Positions 63,241 through 64,000 of a stretch of DNA of 64,000 nt are shown piece after piece. Within the stretch, counting starts at the first letter, position 1. Each line of letters opens with the position of its first letter. The notes beneath the pieces are model-generated. The model worked only from the letters and a program-made list of their open reading frames with translations. It made no database searches and was not told the DNA's origin. Source of the stretch: Anthoceros angustus (Eukaryota; Streptophyta; Anthocerotopsida; Anthocerotales; Anthocerotaceae); contig VJWM01000266.1 in assembly GCA_010909165.1 (NCBI GenBank), forward strand, positions 1-64,000. The letters run 5' to 3'. Both the position numbers and the translations under genes were made by a program.

Positions 63241-64000
63241 TAGCTTCTCATAAGTGGGGTCAATTCCACGGTTACACTTGGCACATCATGACATTCGACC
63301 AAGCAATTTGCTCTTCAACTACGAAAATTTGGGATCACAATCCTCCTCTGTTTGTATATCAACAAACCATCCCTCGATTTGAACTTGCTTCCTTTCGCTC
63401 TATTCCATTAATCCGATCACGAACATGGATCCTGAGGATATGCTTCCTTGATCTTTGTGAGTGTCCATAGGTTCAACCAGCATTGCCATTGCCTTTACTT
63501 CGACTCTTTTGCGACTCGGTATCCGCAACCTTATTCTCTTTTCGAGGTTTATACTTGAGGTGACATCATACATAGCTAGGAAATCTTGCCATCTAGCTTG
63601 TCTTGCATTCAACTTCAATGGTTAGAAGTATGTTGTCTTGATATTATCGATATAGAGCACAAAAGATCGCCAAGAGATAGTGTCTCCATACCTTGAGACA
63701 ATGAATGGCGGTCATTTCCTTCTCATAGGTGGGATACTTCAACTTATAAGGATGCAATTTCCTTGACTCAAAAGCTATTGGCTTATGGTCTTGCATCAAC
63801 ACTCCTCCTATGGCCACGTCACGAGGCATGTTGTACCTTGACATAATCCACTGTATCTTGATACATTCCGGCCGAAAAAGCCTTCCTTAGCTTCTCATAA
63901 GTGGGGTCAATTCCACGGTGACTGCACTTGGCACATCATGACATTCAAGCAATTTGCTCTTCAACTCAAGAATTTGGGATCACAATCCTCCTCTGTTTGT
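63196..64000. repeat. Start of another tandem duplication at the window edge
   Basis: 63836-64000 repeats 63196-63360 (CTTGACATAATCCAC, then AGCTTCTCATAAGTGGGGTC) with an offset of about 640 bp. The junction shares CTTGACATAATCCAC with the parent sequence. The end lies outside the window. Confidence 0.8.
63400..63850 (-). pseudogene. pol: RNase H of gypsy element 3
   Basis: VAIGGVLMQDHKPIAFESRK then YEKEMTAIHCLKVWRHYL is a well-preserved RNase H core (63815-63665); the frame breaks after LLAIFCALYR. KYKPRKENKVAD-like text follows near 63540, including the last conserved region. Confidence 0.8.

Larger units (their letters stand above)
61598..64000 (-). mobile_element. Ty3/gypsy element 3, truncated by window end
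   Basis: Minus-strand order from the right edge: RNase H (63.85-63.5 kb), connection and integrase zinc region (63.2 kb), integrase core (63.12-62.75 kb), integrase tail (62.5-62.1 kb), polypurine tract, LTR. RT and gag lie beyond 64000. PTYEKEMTAI-type RNase H and the SDRDPRFT-type integrase suggest a chromovirus-like lineage, different from the other three elements. Confidence 0.75.

Overview
This window looks like repeat-dense nuclear DNA from a plant (streptophyte) with a large genome. Evidence: several lineages of Ty3/gypsy retrotransposon lie nested in each other; one has a primer binding site matching plant tRNA-Asp; one LTR opens with the plant-typical TGTAACACCC; and domains known in several copies from charophyte algae, bryophytes, lycophytes and ferns are present (a retroelement-borne C5 DNA methyltransferase, DUF7869-like proteins, a DNA-methyltransferase-like multidomain protein). 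I cannot name the species; a seed-free plant or charophyte is my best inference. I see no intact host gene, tRNA, rRNA or CRISPR array. Nearly all coding sequence is broken by frameshifts and stops.

Layout. (1) 1-515: promoter-bearing repeat and a GGGGC/TGTCC-rich leader, as also seen at 35.9-36.6 kb. (2) 820-11690, plus strand: a degraded Ty3/gypsy element with gag, aspartic protease, C5 DNA methyltransferase, reverse transcriptase, RNase H, integrase (C-terminal part amplified in tandem) and a PHD finger. It splits an LTR fragment whose halves are 515-819 and 11691-12282. (3) 11691-34238, minus strand: what I read as one very large LTR retrotransposon. A 6.4 kb unit (27834-34238) is followed by an 18-nt tRNA-Asp primer binding site (27812-27829), a 15.5 kb interior, a polypurine tract (12283-12298) and a truncated second copy of the unit. 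The interior holds gag-protease-RT-RNase H-integrase (12.3-19.0 kb, sense), a DUF7869-like gene (19.5-20.9 kb or longer, sense) and a DNA-methyltransferase-like gene (23.7-27.0 kb, antisense), peppered with short GC-rich hairpins. (4) 34.2-36.6 kb: duplicated LTR promoter pieces, an unrecognised stretch and a tandem promoter repeat. (5) 36.6-50.8 kb: a plus-strand Ty3/gypsy element split between RT and RNase H by a further copy of the giant LTR (39.3-45.4 kb), ending in tandem arrays with G-boxes. (6) 50.9-58.1 kb: a third copy of the giant LTR. (7) 58.1-64.0 kb: a minus-strand Ty3/gypsy element with 473-bp LTRs, partly duplicated together with its flank and cut by the window end.

Two themes recur. 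First, chromatin-modification domains ride on retroelements: a cytosine methyltransferase plus a PHD reader in one, a second methyltransferase-like gene in another. Second, tandem duplications occur at many scales; where I could inspect junctions they share short homologies, and copies differ more by clustered indels than by substitutions, so both real rearrangement and assembly or base-calling artefacts have to be considered.
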